Source: Mesorhizobium sp. (GTDB taxonomy: Bacteria; Pseudomonadota; Alphaproteobacteria; Rhizobiales; Rhizobiaceae). Taken from it: a stretch of DNA of 64,000 nt. Under the pieces are notes generated by a model. It worked only from the letters and a program-made list of their open reading frames with translations. It did not search any database and had not been told where the DNA came from. The stretch spans positions 62,001 through 126,000 of the forward strand of contig NZ_JAFKID010000015.1 in assembly GCF_017306545.1 (NCBI RefSeq), written 5' to 3'. The translations under genes and the position numbers were made by a program. How positions within the stretch are numbered: the stretch's first letter is position 1; each line of letters starts with the position of its first letter. Below, in pieces: positions 22,734-31,365 of the stretch.

Positions 22734-23233
22734 CGGATGATCTCCCTGCGCCAGTCGACAAGAGGAGTGTCGTAGCCAAGCATGAGGGGGTGGAGCGGAT
22801 CGCCACCCTTCGTAAAGCCGAATACCTTGACCGGCTTCCCGGCAGCAAAGATGAGGTCGAGCAGCGCCGTGACATGATGACGGAGGCGCTGCGGCACCTT
22901 CCGGGTATTCCCCCAGCACGGAACAAGGATATCGGCCTCTGCGATGATCTCGCGGAGATAGAGTTCGTTGTCAGGGCTGACGGGCGCAGGATGGCGCGCA
23001 AGCTCCCGAACGTCTTTCGTGCGGAGATCGAGTGGGTTGCCTATGATGAAGCGCGAGCCACCGGCGCGGGAGGTGAAGCCTATCAACTTCGTGACTGTAT
23101 GATCGTTCTCGACAGGTCCGGCCGTCGAACCGTTGATGCCGAAGAAGGCATACACCGGGCCTCCGAACATACTGTCCACGACACGGTCGAGCCGCTGGCG
23201 ATAGGTCCCGCAAGTCGAGATCACAGCGCTCAT
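22730..23233 (-). CDS. DUF1643 family protein
   Basis: 167 residues from ATG 23233. 'PVYAFFGINGSTAGPVENDHTVTKLIGF' near the N terminus and 'ADILVPCWGN' in the middle match DUF1643, a small family widespread in phages and mobile elements and of unknown biochemical role. Start and stop overlap neighbours. Could act on host metabolism or DNA modification; nothing in the sequence decides. Confidence 0.8.
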   Translation of the reverse strand: MSAVISTCGTYRQRLDRVVDSMFGGPVYAFFGINGSTAGPVENDHTVTKLIGFTSRAGGSRFIIGNPLDLRTKDVRELARHPAPVSPDNELYLREIIAEADILVPCWGNTRKVPQRLRHHVTALLDLIFAAGKPVKVFGFTKGGDPLHPLMLGYDTPLVDWRREIIR

Positions 23234-23517
23234 TTCTCGCCCCCGTAGTATGGCAGGCCGAGCAGCACCTGGTGGCCGATCGCGGCGGGCTTGGCCACCG
23301 CCGCCTTCTTCTCGGCGCGTGCCCTCTCTGCCTCGGCGGCGCGACGGGTGGCGGCCTCCTTCTGGGCGCCGGCCAGCTCCTCCAGGAGCCAGCCGAGTTC
23401 GTGCGGGTCCGTCACCTCGATCTTGATGGTGACGACCGTCTTGGCGCCGGTGCCGGAGTAGCTGTAGCCGCGGAGTGCCATACCTTTGCGGTCGAGGCTG
23501 ATGTAGCCGAAGCTCAT
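23230..23517 (-). CDS. Small early phage protein with basic coiled coil
   Basis: 95 residues from ATG 23517 (MSFGYISLDRKGMALRGYSY). A short beta-rich N-terminal part (GAKTVVTIKIEVTDPHELGW) is followed by an Ala/Glu/Arg/Lys-rich helix (KEAATRRAAEAERARAEKKA). No family recognised. Coupled to its neighbours by ATGA overlaps. Confidence 0.6.
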   Translation of the reverse strand: MSFGYISLDRKGMALRGYSYSGTGAKTVVTIKIEVTDPHELGWLLEELAGAQKEAATRRAAEAERARAEKKAAVAKPAAIGHQVLLGLPYYGGEK

Positions 23518-24173
23518 GACGCACCGCCGATCCGCTTGCCCTTCCTGCGGGCAGCGTGCTGAAGCTTGGCGACCGTCATGATGACCGGCTTCAGCTCGGC
23601 CGGCGCATGGTCGTAATCGCGGCCGAAGCGGCCGCTCAAGCGAGGCAGAAGGCCTCGCTCGATAAGCTCCCAGTTCGACGGATCGCAGTTGGTCTTGTCG
23701 CCGTCTCTGCACTTCAGAACGAAGCCATTGGGGATCGGGCCGTTGGCCTTTTCCCAGAGCCAGCGATGCTTGTGGACCGGACGCGTCGCCGCGCCCGTCC
23801 AGGGGTTCGTCTCATCGACGATGATGATGACGTAGCCGTCTTTGCTGTCGATCCGCTCGTGGCCGGCCCCGTGATAGTTGTGCGGGAGCCCGCCCTTTCT
23901 GAATTGGGTGGCGCGGGAATTCGGATGACGGCCGCCGACGCCGGGCGGACACTTCTGGCCTTTGTTGACGGGTGCAGCACCCTTCTCGAACTGGCCGGTG
24001 CGGCCGGTTTTCCAGCCCTTGCGCTTGCGGAGCGAGTGCAGGTTGATGGCCGTCACGTCGTCGCGGCCGAAGGCCTCGACGAAGGCATGATGGTAGTCGC
24101 TGATCACCATCATGCGGTTGGCTTCGAGCCAGCGCATTTCCTCCGCACTGTAGGAGATCGCGTGCCCCTTCAT
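23514..24173 (-). CDS. HNH endonuclease
   Basis: 219 residues from ATG 24173 (MKGHAISYSAEEMRWLEANR). The N-terminal part resembles a helix-turn-helix/NUMOD-like segment ('WLEANR...INLHSLRKRKGW'). The HNH_3 motif is at about residues 130-165: VHKHRWLWEKANGPIPNGF, followed by LKCRDGDKTNCDPSNWELI. Such free-standing nucleases home within phage genomes or help packaging. The start overlaps the end of the small upstream gene as ATGA, if that gene's G-tract is read with one more base. Confidence 0.85.
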   Translation of the reverse strand: MKGHAISYSAEEMRWLEANRMMVISDYHHAFVEAFGRDDVTAINLHSLRKRKGWKTGRTGQFEKGAAPVNKGQKCPPGVGGRHPNSRATQFRKGGLPHNYHGAGHERIDSKDGYVIIIVDETNPWTGAATRPVHKHRWLWEKANGPIPNGFVLKCRDGDKTNCDPSNWELIERGLLPRLSGRFGRDYDHAPAELKPVIMTVAKLQHAARRKGKRIGGAS

Positions 24174-24423
24174 TTCCCGTCGATCTCCTTCGGGGGGGGG
24201 CGAGCATGGGCAGATCGCGGCGGAAGCGGTCGCCGTGGTTTGCCACCAGCGTCGCAGCGGCAATGCCGAGGCGGGCGTTATCGACGATCTTGTCGGCGAT
24301 CTTCACCATCGCCTCGGTGCGCTGGACCTCGGCTTCCAGCTTCTCGCCGGACAGATTGTCGTCGGCCAGGCGCTCCATCTGCGCGAAGAGGTGATCGTTC
24401 AGATCGGTGATGCGGTTCTTCAT
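24170..24423 (-). pseudogene. Small early gene with apparent frameshift at a nine-base homopolymer
   Basis: Frame from ATG 24423 (MKNRITDLNDHLFAQMERLA) is clearly coding (EAEVQRTEAMVKIADKIVDN). At the G9 tract 24192-24200 it leaves its natural frame and would run deep into the HNH gene. With ten bases it would end ...PKEIDGK at TGA 24170-24172, overlapping the HNH start as ATGA, like nearly every junction here. So a one-base deletion, phase variation or sequencing error is likely. The intact product would be about 84 residues, helical, of unknown function. Confidence 0.7.
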
Positions 24424-24427
24424 CGCT

Positions 24428-24838
24428 TCAGTCCTCCGCCTTGGCGCGGTTCTTCGCATCGACGGACTTCGCCCACGCAACCACCAAATCGGCGATGGCA
24501 TCTTCCGTGGGTGCGTAGATCCACGCGCGCCGGTAGTAGCCCCACGAATACGTTTCGGCGGGGCCGTCGAACTTCTTGTTCGGCGTCTCCGCGCGCACCA
24601 GGAAGCCGCGCCGATCGCGCAGCGCGTCGGCCACTGCCTCCGGGTCGGGATACTTGCCCGCAAACTGCGCCAACACCGGCAGCTGCGCGTAGAGCACATA
24701 TTCCGCCGTTTCAGGGAGGTCCTCGCAGAACTCTTCGAAGTTTTCCGGCAGGGCCTCTTCGTCGCCGACAGCGCCCGGTATCCAGATCATGGAGCCAACG
24801 CGGGCCGGCTGTTCGAATAGCTTTGCAGCGTCGTTCAT
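24428..24838 (-). CDS. Early phage protein, unknown
   Basis: 136 residues from ATG 24838 (MNDAAKLFEQPARVGSMIWI). Acidic N-terminal half (EEALPENFEEFCEDLPETAE) and an aromatic C-terminal half (KKFDGPAETYSWGYYRRAWIY). I do not recognise a family. Located between two small helical proteins in the middle of the early operon, a spacing of four bases from the next gene. Confidence 0.65.
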   Translation of the reverse strand: MNDAAKLFEQPARVGSMIWIPGAVGDEEALPENFEEFCEDLPETAEYVLYAQLPVLAQFAGKYPDPEAVADALRDRRGFLVRAETPNKKFDGPAETYSWGYYRRAWIYAPTEDAIADLVVAWAKSVDAKNRAKAED

Positions 24839-24842
24839 CGCC

Positions 24843-25217
24843 TCAACCCTCCCTCGGCTCGATCGGCACCGGTCCGGAGCCGGCGAGATTGATCGGATCG
24901 TCCTGGCCGACGCCGGCGGGGACATCGAGCTTGATTTCCGCCGCACGGAGCCAGTTCCGCAGCGCCTGCGCGGTTCCCATGGTGGAGTTGGCGCGGATGC
25001 CCGCCATGCGCACGGCGACGGAAACGCCGGACATGGTGAAGCGCGCCTCGTAGCGCTCGACGAAAAACTCTATGAGGCGCCCGATGGCCGCTTGGTTCCG
25101 TGCTCTCCACGACCCGCCGTTGCGCGGGTCGAAATCGCCGGCTTCGACGGTGGCCTGTTCGAGCTTCATGCCGACAACCTCGACCAGCTCGGCGAGCAGT
25201 TCCTGATTGAGCGTCAT
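24843..25217 (-). CDS. Early phage protein, unknown
   Basis: 124 residues, MTLNQELLAELVEVVGMKLE. Mostly helical with 'GRLIEFFVERYEARFTMSGVSVAVRMAG'. No catalytic motif seen. Overlaps the next upstream gene by ATGA, so it belongs to the same translationally coupled operon. Function unknown. Confidence 0.65.
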   Translation of the reverse strand: MTLNQELLAELVEVVGMKLEQATVEAGDFDPRNGGSWRARNQAAIGRLIEFFVERYEARFTMSGVSVAVRMAGIRANSTMGTAQALRNWLRAAEIKLDVPAGVGQDDPINLAGSGPVPIEPREG

Positions 25218-25597
25218 GCCAGCAGCTCCAGCAAGGAACTGCGACCGGCAGCGATATAGCGCTGCCAGACTTCGGTCTCCCGGCGCTCATAATCCCGGAT
25301 CGCCGCGATCTCGGCGTCGATCTTGGCGATACGCCGGATATGCTCCTGTTCTTCCCGTTGACGGTCTTCCAGCAGGTCGGCAACATCTCTGGCGCAGCGG
25401 TCCTGCAGATCGGCTAGGCTGGCCTTGTTCTCGGCTATCGTCTGGCAGGTCTTTTCCGCCGTGCCGATCAGCCCGGTAAATGACGAAGCCGGTGCCTTGC
25501 TTTCGGTACCAGGCAGTTCCAGTTCCTTCTCCAGGACGTCGCCCAGTGTTGAGGTGATGTCAGCAACAGCATTCAGCCGCTCGATGTTCATGTCCAT
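25214..25597 (-). CDS. Early phage coiled-coil protein
   Basis: 127 residues from ATG 25597 (MDMNIERLNAVADITSTLGD), preceded by a strong GGAGGAAACC ribosome site. Residues 50-115 are a continuous charged helix (KASLADLQDRCARDVADLLEDRQREEQEHIRRIAKIDAE in part). No family recognised. The strong ribosome site suggests higher expression than its coupled neighbours. Confidence 0.7.
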   Translation of the reverse strand: MDMNIERLNAVADITSTLGDVLEKELELPGTESKAPASSFTGLIGTAEKTCQTIAENKASLADLQDRCARDVADLLEDRQREEQEHIRRIAKIDAEIAAIRDYERRETEVWQRYIAAGRSSLLELLA

Positions 25598-25607
25598 GGT
25601 TTCCTCC

Positions 25608-26261
25608 TCAAGCCTTGGCGAGATCGATGGTGACGGCGCGCCACGGCGCGTCCGGCCGGTCGCGCTCGTAGAAGCGGATGTATTCTTTCGATCCGACGAC
25701 GCGCATCGCATCACGGATGGCGTCTTGCGCCCGCTTCCAGCGGGTGTCCTGGCTGTCGAGCCGAAGCAGCATGAAGACGTCGGCGCGATTGATCTGGCCG
25801 GGCCGGTCGGTGTTGAACGCCCTGGTGACGACGGCGCGGATCTCCGGCATGGCGTCGACGGCCCACTCGTTGAGGCATTCGTCGATCAGTTCCTTCGCGA
25901 TCTGCAGCTCGGGGCCGAAGTCGATCAGGTCGGCGACCTGCACCTGTATCTTCATCAGCCCGTCGATGGTCTGATAGGTGCGGTTGCCCTTAACGGCGCC
26001 GCGCGGGCGGCCGCCGTATTCCTGGTCAAGGATGGCGTCGAACTCGCCGAGATCGGTGGCGGTGTGGCCGCGGAAGCGCCCGACCTGGGCGGAGAGCGCG
26101 CGGGCATGGCCCATGATCTTGCGGACGGTTTCGTCTTCCAGCTTGTGCTGCGGCTTTATGAGCTCGAGCGGCGTCCAGCGGCCCTTGGCGTCGCGCATGC
26201 AGGGCTGGCCGTTGACCAAGGTGACGCCGTCCATGGCGCCGGTTTCGGTTGCGGTTTCCAT
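25608..26261 (-). CDS. DUF3164 family protein
   Basis: 217 residues from ATG 26261, with AGGAG eight bases upstream. 'MRDAKGRWTPLELIKPQHKL' and 'NRTYQTIDGLMKIQVQVADLIDFGPELQIAKEL' are typical of DUF3164, a protein conserved in the early region of Mu-like phages. It ends with 'YIRFYERDRPDAPWRAVTIDL'. The function is unknown; the family is sometimes described as DNA-ejection or sulfate-related without proof. Confidence 0.85.
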   Translation of the reverse strand: METATETGAMDGVTLVNGQPCMRDAKGRWTPLELIKPQHKLEDETVRKIMGHARALSAQVGRFRGHTATDLGEFDAILDQEYGGRPRGAVKGNRTYQTIDGLMKIQVQVADLIDFGPELQIAKELIDECLNEWAVDAMPEIRAVVTRAFNTDRPGQINRADVFMLLRLDSQDTRWKRAQDAIRDAMRVVGSKEYIRFYERDRPDAPWRAVTIDLAKA

Positions 26262-26262
26262 T

Positions 26263-26568
26263 TCAGGCTCCTTTCGTGTCGCCGAACAGGGCGGCAAATT
26301 GCTGGTTGAGGGTGGCCGTCTGCGTCTGGACGGCATGGTCGCGGGCCCCGTCCGAGGCATCGTTGCCGGTGATCGGCAGTTCCAGGGCGCGCACAAGCAG
26401 TTCCGCCTCGATGACGGCGGCGGTGAGGTGCTCGACGGCGTAAGCCAGCGCCAGCACCTCGCCGGCGGCGACGCGCTGCGCGTTGCGCGCCGGGTTGGCG
26501 ATGACCCGGCCGGCGACGTCGATCGCGTCGACGGCAGCGGCGGCGGCCAGGAGCTTATCTGCGGGCAT
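26263..26568 (-). CDS. Early phage helical protein, unknown
   Basis: 101 residues from ATG 26568 (MPADKLLAAAAAVDAIDVAG), with GGGAG nine bases upstream; ATG 26583 is an alternative. Ala/Leu-rich helix pattern (AGEVLALAYAVEHLTAAVIE) without a clear membrane segment. It stops one base before the DUF3164 start. No family recognised. Confidence 0.65.
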   Translation of the reverse strand: MPADKLLAAAAAVDAIDVAGRVIANPARNAQRVAAGEVLALAYAVEHLTAAVIEAELLVRALELPITGNDASDGARDHAVQTQTATLNQQFAALFGDTKGA

Positions 26569-26860
26569 AGCGCTTGCTCCCATCCATTTTGTTGCGGAGG
26601 TTTCGGGCGGCCTTTTCGAGCGCGCGGCGAGCCGGGATTTCCTCGGCGGTTCCGCAGGCCGCCTCCCAGCGGTCGACGGCGTCGCCCAGCCTGTGGCACG
26701 CGTCCATCACGGTCTTGTCGCGGATGGCCTGTACCATCGCGGCCTGCGCTGCGGTGATTTCCTCGGCGAGAACCGCCTCGAAGCGCGCGGCGATCAACCT
26801 GGCGCGCGCCTTCGGGTCGGCGCCGTCGAGGGCGGCCCGGCCTGTTTCGAGATGGTCCAT
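26555..26860 (-). CDS. Early phage protein, unknown
   Basis: 101 residues from ATG 26860 (MDHLETGRAALDGADPKARA). A helical, basic protein (ALEKAARNLRNKMDGSKRYA at the C terminus). TGATG overlap with the regulator gene upstream. A frame continuing upstream of 26860 is not coding. Function unknown. Confidence 0.6.
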   Translation of the reverse strand: MDHLETGRAALDGADPKARARLIAARFEAVLAEEITAAQAAMVQAIRDKTVMDACHRLGDAVDRWEAACGTAEEIPARRALEKAARNLRNKMDGSKRYARR

Positions 26861-27261
26861 CAGCTGTCCTCCCGCAGCGATCGCGAGTGCGGGCAGACCC
26901 GACAGGACCGGTACATGCGGATGTGCAGGGCCGAAATGTCGGTGTACGGGCGCTTCTGCCATTCAAGGCAGATGTTGCGGGTCATGGAGCCAAGGATCGG
27001 ACACTCGACGGTTTCCGCCATCAGCGAACCGCGTACCATTTCCTCGACGCGGCCGAGATCGCCGCCGTATTTGCCGGCGATGATGGTCGAGATCGCCGAG
27101 CGGCTATAGCCGATCCGCTTCTCCGCGCCGCCGAGGCCCTCGGCTTCCGCGAGCGTGACGAGCTCGCCGATCCAGTCGGGCAGCGGATCGCCCCAGAAGG
27201 CCAGAGCCTTGCCCCGGAAATCCGCCGTCGAGCGGCTGTTTCTCGCGGGACCGCGGTTCAT
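26860..27261 (-). CDS. Early DNA-binding protein with Cys-rich C terminus
   Basis: 133 residues from ATG 27261 (MNRGPARNSRSTADFRGKAL). Helix-turn-helix-like 'AEKRIGYSRSAISTIIAGKY' (about residues 46-65). The C-terminal part has Cys at 'ECPILGS', 'RNICLEW' and 'RSCRVCPHSR', which could bind a metal. Probably a regulator or accessory to transposition in the early operon. Resembles small regulators of alphaproteobacterial Mu-like phages. Confidence 0.7.
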   Translation of the reverse strand: MNRGPARNSRSTADFRGKALAFWGDPLPDWIGELVTLAEAEGLGGAEKRIGYSRSAISTIIAGKYGGDLGRVEEMVRGSLMAETVECPILGSMTRNICLEWQKRPYTDISALHIRMYRSCRVCPHSRSLREDS

Positions 27262-27890
27262 GGCCGATCCTCCTCGGCCAGCGGCTCGCCCATGACTTTT
27301 CCGGCGTTCTGGTCGTAAACCAGCTTCGAGCGCAGGATCATGGGGGGCTTGGGGCCTGTATCCATGGAAGGCCGCAGGCGCCAGACCGCGAGCTTGCGCG
27401 GGCCGCCCTCGACCATGCAGGACAGGTAGCCGGCGGCGGCGAGCAGCTTGAGGTAGGATTTCGCGGTCTCGAGCGGTACGGGCAGGGCTTCGGTCGAGGC
27501 GTAGGCGGAGAGGTCGCGCGCGGTGATGCCGTCGCGGCCGAGCGGGCCGCGCAGCACGTTCCACATATTGCGCTGGCCGGAGCCCTGTGCATGCGATTGC
27601 GCGAGCCGCGGGCATTCGGCCTGGTTGCGGACGATGCGATAGCGTTTGATGGGGCTGCCGCCGGTCGGCCCGACGACGGCATCGTCGATGCGCTCGACGA
27701 AACCGGCGGCGATCAGGGAGCGGACGAACTTGCGGATGTCGCCGGCGTCGGCGTTCGACGCCAGATCGATCGCCGAGACGGTGAATTCTCCATGGTCGGC
27801 CTGGAGTGTGCGCATGACGCTCCAGAAGTGGGCGCCGCCGCGCAGGATGCGCTCGGCCTTGCCGACCTGAAGCTTGAGGACGATGCACAT
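27258..27890 (-). CDS. Winged-helix DNA-binding protein, early region
   Basis: 210 residues, MCIVLKLQVGKAERILRGGA. Two winged-helix-like units are visible: residues 20-85 (SVMRTLQADHGEFTVSAIDL, KFVRSLIAAGFVER) and 105-175 (MWNVLRGPLGRDGITARDLS, AKSYLKLLAAAGYLS). It lies just downstream of the MuB-like gene. May assist replicative transposition or regulation. No named family recognised. Confidence 0.7.
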   Translation of the reverse strand: MCIVLKLQVGKAERILRGGAHFWSVMRTLQADHGEFTVSAIDLASNADAGDIRKFVRSLIAAGFVERIDDAVVGPTGGSPIKRYRIVRNQAECPRLAQSHAQGSGQRNMWNVLRGPLGRDGITARDLSAYASTEALPVPLETAKSYLKLLAAAGYLSCMVEGGPRKLAVWRLRPSMDTGPKPPMILRSKLVYDQNAGKVMGEPLAEEDRP

Positions 27891-28660
27891 CAGGCAGCCC
27901 TCGCGACCGGACGGCGGCGCTGCGTCAGCCCGTCGTGGATGCGGCCCTCGTAGCCGGCAAGATCGATCTCGTTGCGGCCCCGGTTGCGGGCGAAGGTGGC
28001 GATCGACGACAGGGTGGAGGCGACCCGCCGCGTACAGCCGCGCGTCTCGGCGCAGACCGCGTCAAGCAGGTCGTCGGCGACGGCGATCTGAGGATAGAGC
28101 AGCTTCGCCAGCACGCGGGCGTCGGCGAGATCGCACGGCTGCGCGGCGAGGCGCGCTTCGTCGAGCACCAGGTTGTCGACGTTGTCATGCAACGCGATCT
28201 GCGCCGGCAGCTTCTCCTCACCCACCAGAAGCATCGGGCTGCCGGCACGCTTGTTGACCTCGCGGGCCAGCTGCAGCATGCCGCGATTTATCAGCATGTG
28301 GGCTTCGTCGATGATGACGGCTTTCGAAGGATCGTCGCCGAGTATCCTGACGACCTCGTCCATCATTTCGGAGACGCCGCCGCGCGGCGTGAACACGCCG
28401 AGGCTCTTCAGCAGGGCCTCGCAGAACTTCCGGCGCCCCCAGCTCTCGAAGACCTCGATGTAGGCGGAATTAGTGACATTCTGGGCATAGACCGACGCGA
28501 CGGTCTTGCCGACGCCCGAGGCGCCGGAGAAAATCCCCATGTTCGGAATACCGGGAGGCGAGCGGCGCAGCGTCTCCAGCACCGCCAGGCAGGCCGACAC
28601 GTTCTTGATTGCGGCCGGGCTCCTGACGGCGGGATTGACGTTGGGCTGTGTATGCGTCAT
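27890..28660 (-). CDS. MuB-like transposition ATPase
   Basis: 256 residues from ATG 28660 (MTHTQPNVNPAVRSPAAIKN), preceded by GGAG six bases upstream; ATGs at 28672 and 28678 are alternatives. AAA+ features: Walker A GASGVGKT (about residue 46), Walker B 'KAVIIDEAHML' (about 115), arginine-rich C-terminal helices. MuB binds target DNA in an ATP-dependent filament, delivers it to the MuA transpososome and gives target immunity. Encoded directly after the transposase, as in Mu. Confidence 0.92.
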   Translation of the reverse strand: MTHTQPNVNPAVRSPAAIKNVSACLAVLETLRRSPPGIPNMGIFSGASGVGKTVASVYAQNVTNSAYIEVFESWGRRKFCEALLKSLGVFTPRGGVSEMMDEVVRILGDDPSKAVIIDEAHMLINRGMLQLAREVNKRAGSPMLLVGEEKLPAQIALHDNVDNLVLDEARLAAQPCDLADARVLAKLLYPQIAVADDLLDAVCAETRGCTRRVASTLSSIATFARNRGRNEIDLAGYEGRIHDGLTQRRRPVARAA

Positions 28661-28714
28661 CAAGATCTCCATTCTCAATTTCCGGCCGCGCGAGCGGCCT
28701 TTTTCTTGTGATCC

Positions 28715-30913
28715 TCAAAGGCCGATTGCTTCGTCGAAGCCGGCCGGCATCAAACTCAACGCGGAATACTCGGGACCCTCGCGGTAGCCTGTTAGCCACC
28801 GCGCATCTTGTTCGCCGATCGGCTGGCCGCCGGCCTGAAGCCGCTCCAGCTGCTTCGCCCGCCGGAAGCGGCCGTAAGCCTCCTCGACCGGATTGATCGG
28901 AGTGACGTTGGCCGGCCGCAGCGCCTGCGCGTCGGCGCCGGCGAGCAGCTGCGCATGGATTTCGGCGGCCCGCCCTTCGAGCGGGACCGTCGGCGCCGGT
29001 GAGGCCGCCGCGATCGCCGCGGCGATCTGCGGAGTGGTGTGAACTTCCTCGCGCGGCGGGAACCGGATGACGTTGGAGCGCTCGGCCTCGCGAGCGGCGG
29101 CGTCGGCCTCCAGCACGGCCAAATGCCGGTCGATGCGCTCGGTGCCCGTCAGGTGCCGGACCGCCTTCCTGGCTGGATCGACGATCTGCCGGATTTTCTG
29201 CTCGCGCTCGGCCCGGCCGGCCTTGACCGCCTGTACCGGATCGATGCCGGCGAGTTCGTAGCAGACGGCCTCGTCGATATAGACCTCGCCGTCCTCGGAG
29301 AAGACATACGCGCGACCGGCGTCGAGAGGGTCCATGCGGAGCAGGCAGCGCGTGCGCGGCAGAACGGCAGGACAGCTGAAATAGTGCTTGTCGGCGCCGA
29401 TCTTGATCCCGAAGCCGCGCTTCGTCATCACGCGGGTGTTGACCGAGAGCAGGAGCACATCGAGGGCGCGCTCGTCGACGCGCCGGATCGTCGTAACCGA
29501 CGCCTCGGCGACCTGGGCGGGCGTGCGGCCGCCAAGGCCGCCATGCTCGTGCTGCTCGTAATCGGCAGCGATCCAGCGATCGAAGTAGACCTGCAGTTCG
29601 GCGGCGGTCAGTTGGACCGCGAAAGCGTCGGCATCGTCGCAGCCGAGACGCTGCGCAAACGATTTACGGCTCTCTATCGCCGAACGGTCGGCGACGTTGT
29701 GGCCGATGAAGCCCGGCAGTTTTGGCCCCATCTGGTGCTGGAACGTCTTGATGACGCGCTCGACGTGGCCCTTTTCCTGCGGCGTGTATTTCTGCGAGCG
29801 CAGGACATCGATGCCGAGGGAACGAAACAGACGGTCGGTGTCTTTCGCCACGAAATCCGAGCCGTTGTCGGTCTTGATCATCCGTGAAACGCCGAGCTTC
29901 AGGATGGCCTTGCGCGCCAAAAGCCCCACAGCCGACGCCCTCGGCGTCTTCGACGTGGTGATGACGATGCGGCGGGTCGCCAGATCGATGCACATGTAGA
30001 TCGAGTGCCGGCCGTCGACACACAGGACGTCGATAGGGGAGGCGTCGATCTGCCAGAGCTGGTTGGGTTCAGTGACCCAGGCGAAGGCGTTGGTGCCGCT
30101 GAAGGCGAAATGGCTCCGGTACTTGTCTGGATTGGAAACCTTGGTGATTGCCACGTCGTTCTCAGCCTTCAGCGCCTTGATGAAGTGCTGGAAGGTCCGC
30201 TCGGGCGGCATTGGCTTGAACTCGCCGTACCGGTCGACCAGCTCGTCGCCGAATTCGGCGCGGCATTGGATCTTGATGTCCCGCGCCGTGGTGTGCTTCG
30301 GGTTGAGCATGACGAGGCCGAGGATGAAGTTGCGGACGGCGCCGTCGTTGGCGGTGTCGAGCAAGCCGGTACCCTTGCGGGCTGTCGCCGGGTCAAAGGC
30401 GAGACGGGCGGTGTCTTGCCGGGCGCCACTGCGCCAGCGGGCGAGTGAGCGGACCGACAATGCGTCCAGATTCTCACGCAACCAGTCTGGAACGTCGATT
30501 GAACCGGCGTTGAAGAGCCTGCAAAAATAATCGTCCGCCGACTTGGCGCCGAGGCCCGTAGACCGGCGGAAGGCATCGGCCAGCCGCAATGCGACGATCT
30601 TCGCATCGCGAGCCTCGCGGCCGCGGGCTGACGTGACGTCGTCGCCGGAAAGCGGCGCGATCAGGTCTTCGGGGTCGATCCGGAAGGACTTGGCGACATA
30701 GGTCAGGCGCGTCGGCAGCGGCAGAAGGTCGAGGTGGTACTCATAGCCGCCGCCGCCTTCGCGGCCGCCGCGGGGACGCGCGAGGGCGTGATAGCGGCGC
30801 CAGTTTTCGCGCTCGGCGAGATCGTTCACCCCTCGCTTCGAGGCGGGCAGGCCAGGCAACATCCCGGTCTCAGAGTGATCCGCAATCTCTTGCGCCGTAA
30901 ACCAGACCTGCAT
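28715..30913 (-). CDS. MuA-like DDE transposase
   Basis: 732 residues from ATG 30913 (MQVWFTAQEIADHSETGMLP); TGATG overlap with the upstream gene. N terminus is a Mu-type winged helix (ASKRGVNDLAERENWRRYHA). The catalytic core has Asp about 288 in WQIDASPIDV, Asp about 348 in IKTDNGSDF and Glu about 384 in EKGHVERVIKTF. The C-terminal beta-barrel and tail include 'KHYFSCPAVLPRTRCLLRMD'. It cuts and joins phage ends for lysogenisation and replicative transposition. Confidence 0.96.
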   Translation of the reverse strand: MQVWFTAQEIADHSETGMLPGLPASKRGVNDLAERENWRRYHALARPRGGREGGGGYEYHLDLLPLPTRLTYVAKSFRIDPEDLIAPLSGDDVTSARGREARDAKIVALRLADAFRRSTGLGAKSADDYFCRLFNAGSIDVPDWLRENLDALSVRSLARWRSGARQDTARLAFDPATARKGTGLLDTANDGAVRNFILGLVMLNPKHTTARDIKIQCRAEFGDELVDRYGEFKPMPPERTFQHFIKALKAENDVAITKVSNPDKYRSHFAFSGTNAFAWVTEPNQLWQIDASPIDVLCVDGRHSIYMCIDLATRRIVITTSKTPRASAVGLLARKAILKLGVSRMIKTDNGSDFVAKDTDRLFRSLGIDVLRSQKYTPQEKGHVERVIKTFQHQMGPKLPGFIGHNVADRSAIESRKSFAQRLGCDDADAFAVQLTAAELQVYFDRWIAADYEQHEHGGLGGRTPAQVAEASVTTIRRVDERALDVLLLSVNTRVMTKRGFGIKIGADKHYFSCPAVLPRTRCLLRMDPLDAGRAYVFSEDGEVYIDEAVCYELAGIDPVQAVKAGRAEREQKIRQIVDPARKAVRHLTGTERIDRHLAVLEADAAAREAERSNVIRFPPREEVHTTPQIAAAIAAASPAPTVPLEGRAAEIHAQLLAGADAQALRPANVTPINPVEEAYGRFRRAKQLERLQAGGQPIGEQDARWLTGYREGPEYSALSLMPAGFDEAIGL

Positions 30914-31365
30914 CAGCGCCCTCCCTTCATCTTTGCGAAGGCGGCCTGCTTGCGGCGCGTGACTTCCTGCTCGTGCTCGTCGAGCAGGTGGTATTCGACG
31001 ATCGCCGCGTATTTCGACGGCACGACCACGTGATCGAAGCGCTCGGCGACGAACGCGAGGGCGTCGACGCATCCGGTGGCCTCGATCAGCGCGATGAAGC
31101 GCTCCAGCGTGATCTTGTGCGCCTCCGCGCCTTCTGAGGCGTAGTGGTCGAGCAAGTCGCGCGAGACGGTGTAGCCGAGCTCGCCGCTCATGCGCTCGGC
31201 GACCTTGCCGCGGTCCTGGTCCTCCAGGGCGAGCCTGACGACCTGCGATATCTGGTTGGCGATGCGGCTGCCGCGCACGGCCCCCTCGGCAAACCCGGCA
31301 ACCACCTTCGGCGGCTCCCATGTCAGCAGATCGCCCGTCAGACTATCGCCACGCGCCCGCGCCAT
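30913..31365 (-). CDS. Early phage protein upstream of transposase, unknown
   Basis: 150 residues, MARARGDSLTGDLLTWEPPK. Contains 'IANQISQVVRLALEDQDRGKVAERMSGELG' with a helix-turn-helix-like pattern and 'MLDHYASEGAEAHKITLERF'-type helices. Homologous positions in RcapMu/B3-like phages carry small conserved proteins without known function. Overlaps both neighbours by a few bases, so is co-translated with MuA. Confidence 0.75.
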   Translation of the reverse strand: MARARGDSLTGDLLTWEPPKVVAGFAEGAVRGSRIANQISQVVRLALEDQDRGKVAERMSGELGYTVSRDLLDHYASEGAEAHKITLERFIALIEATGCVDALAFVAERFDHVVVPSKYAAIVEYHLLDEHEQEVTRRKQAAFAKMKGGR

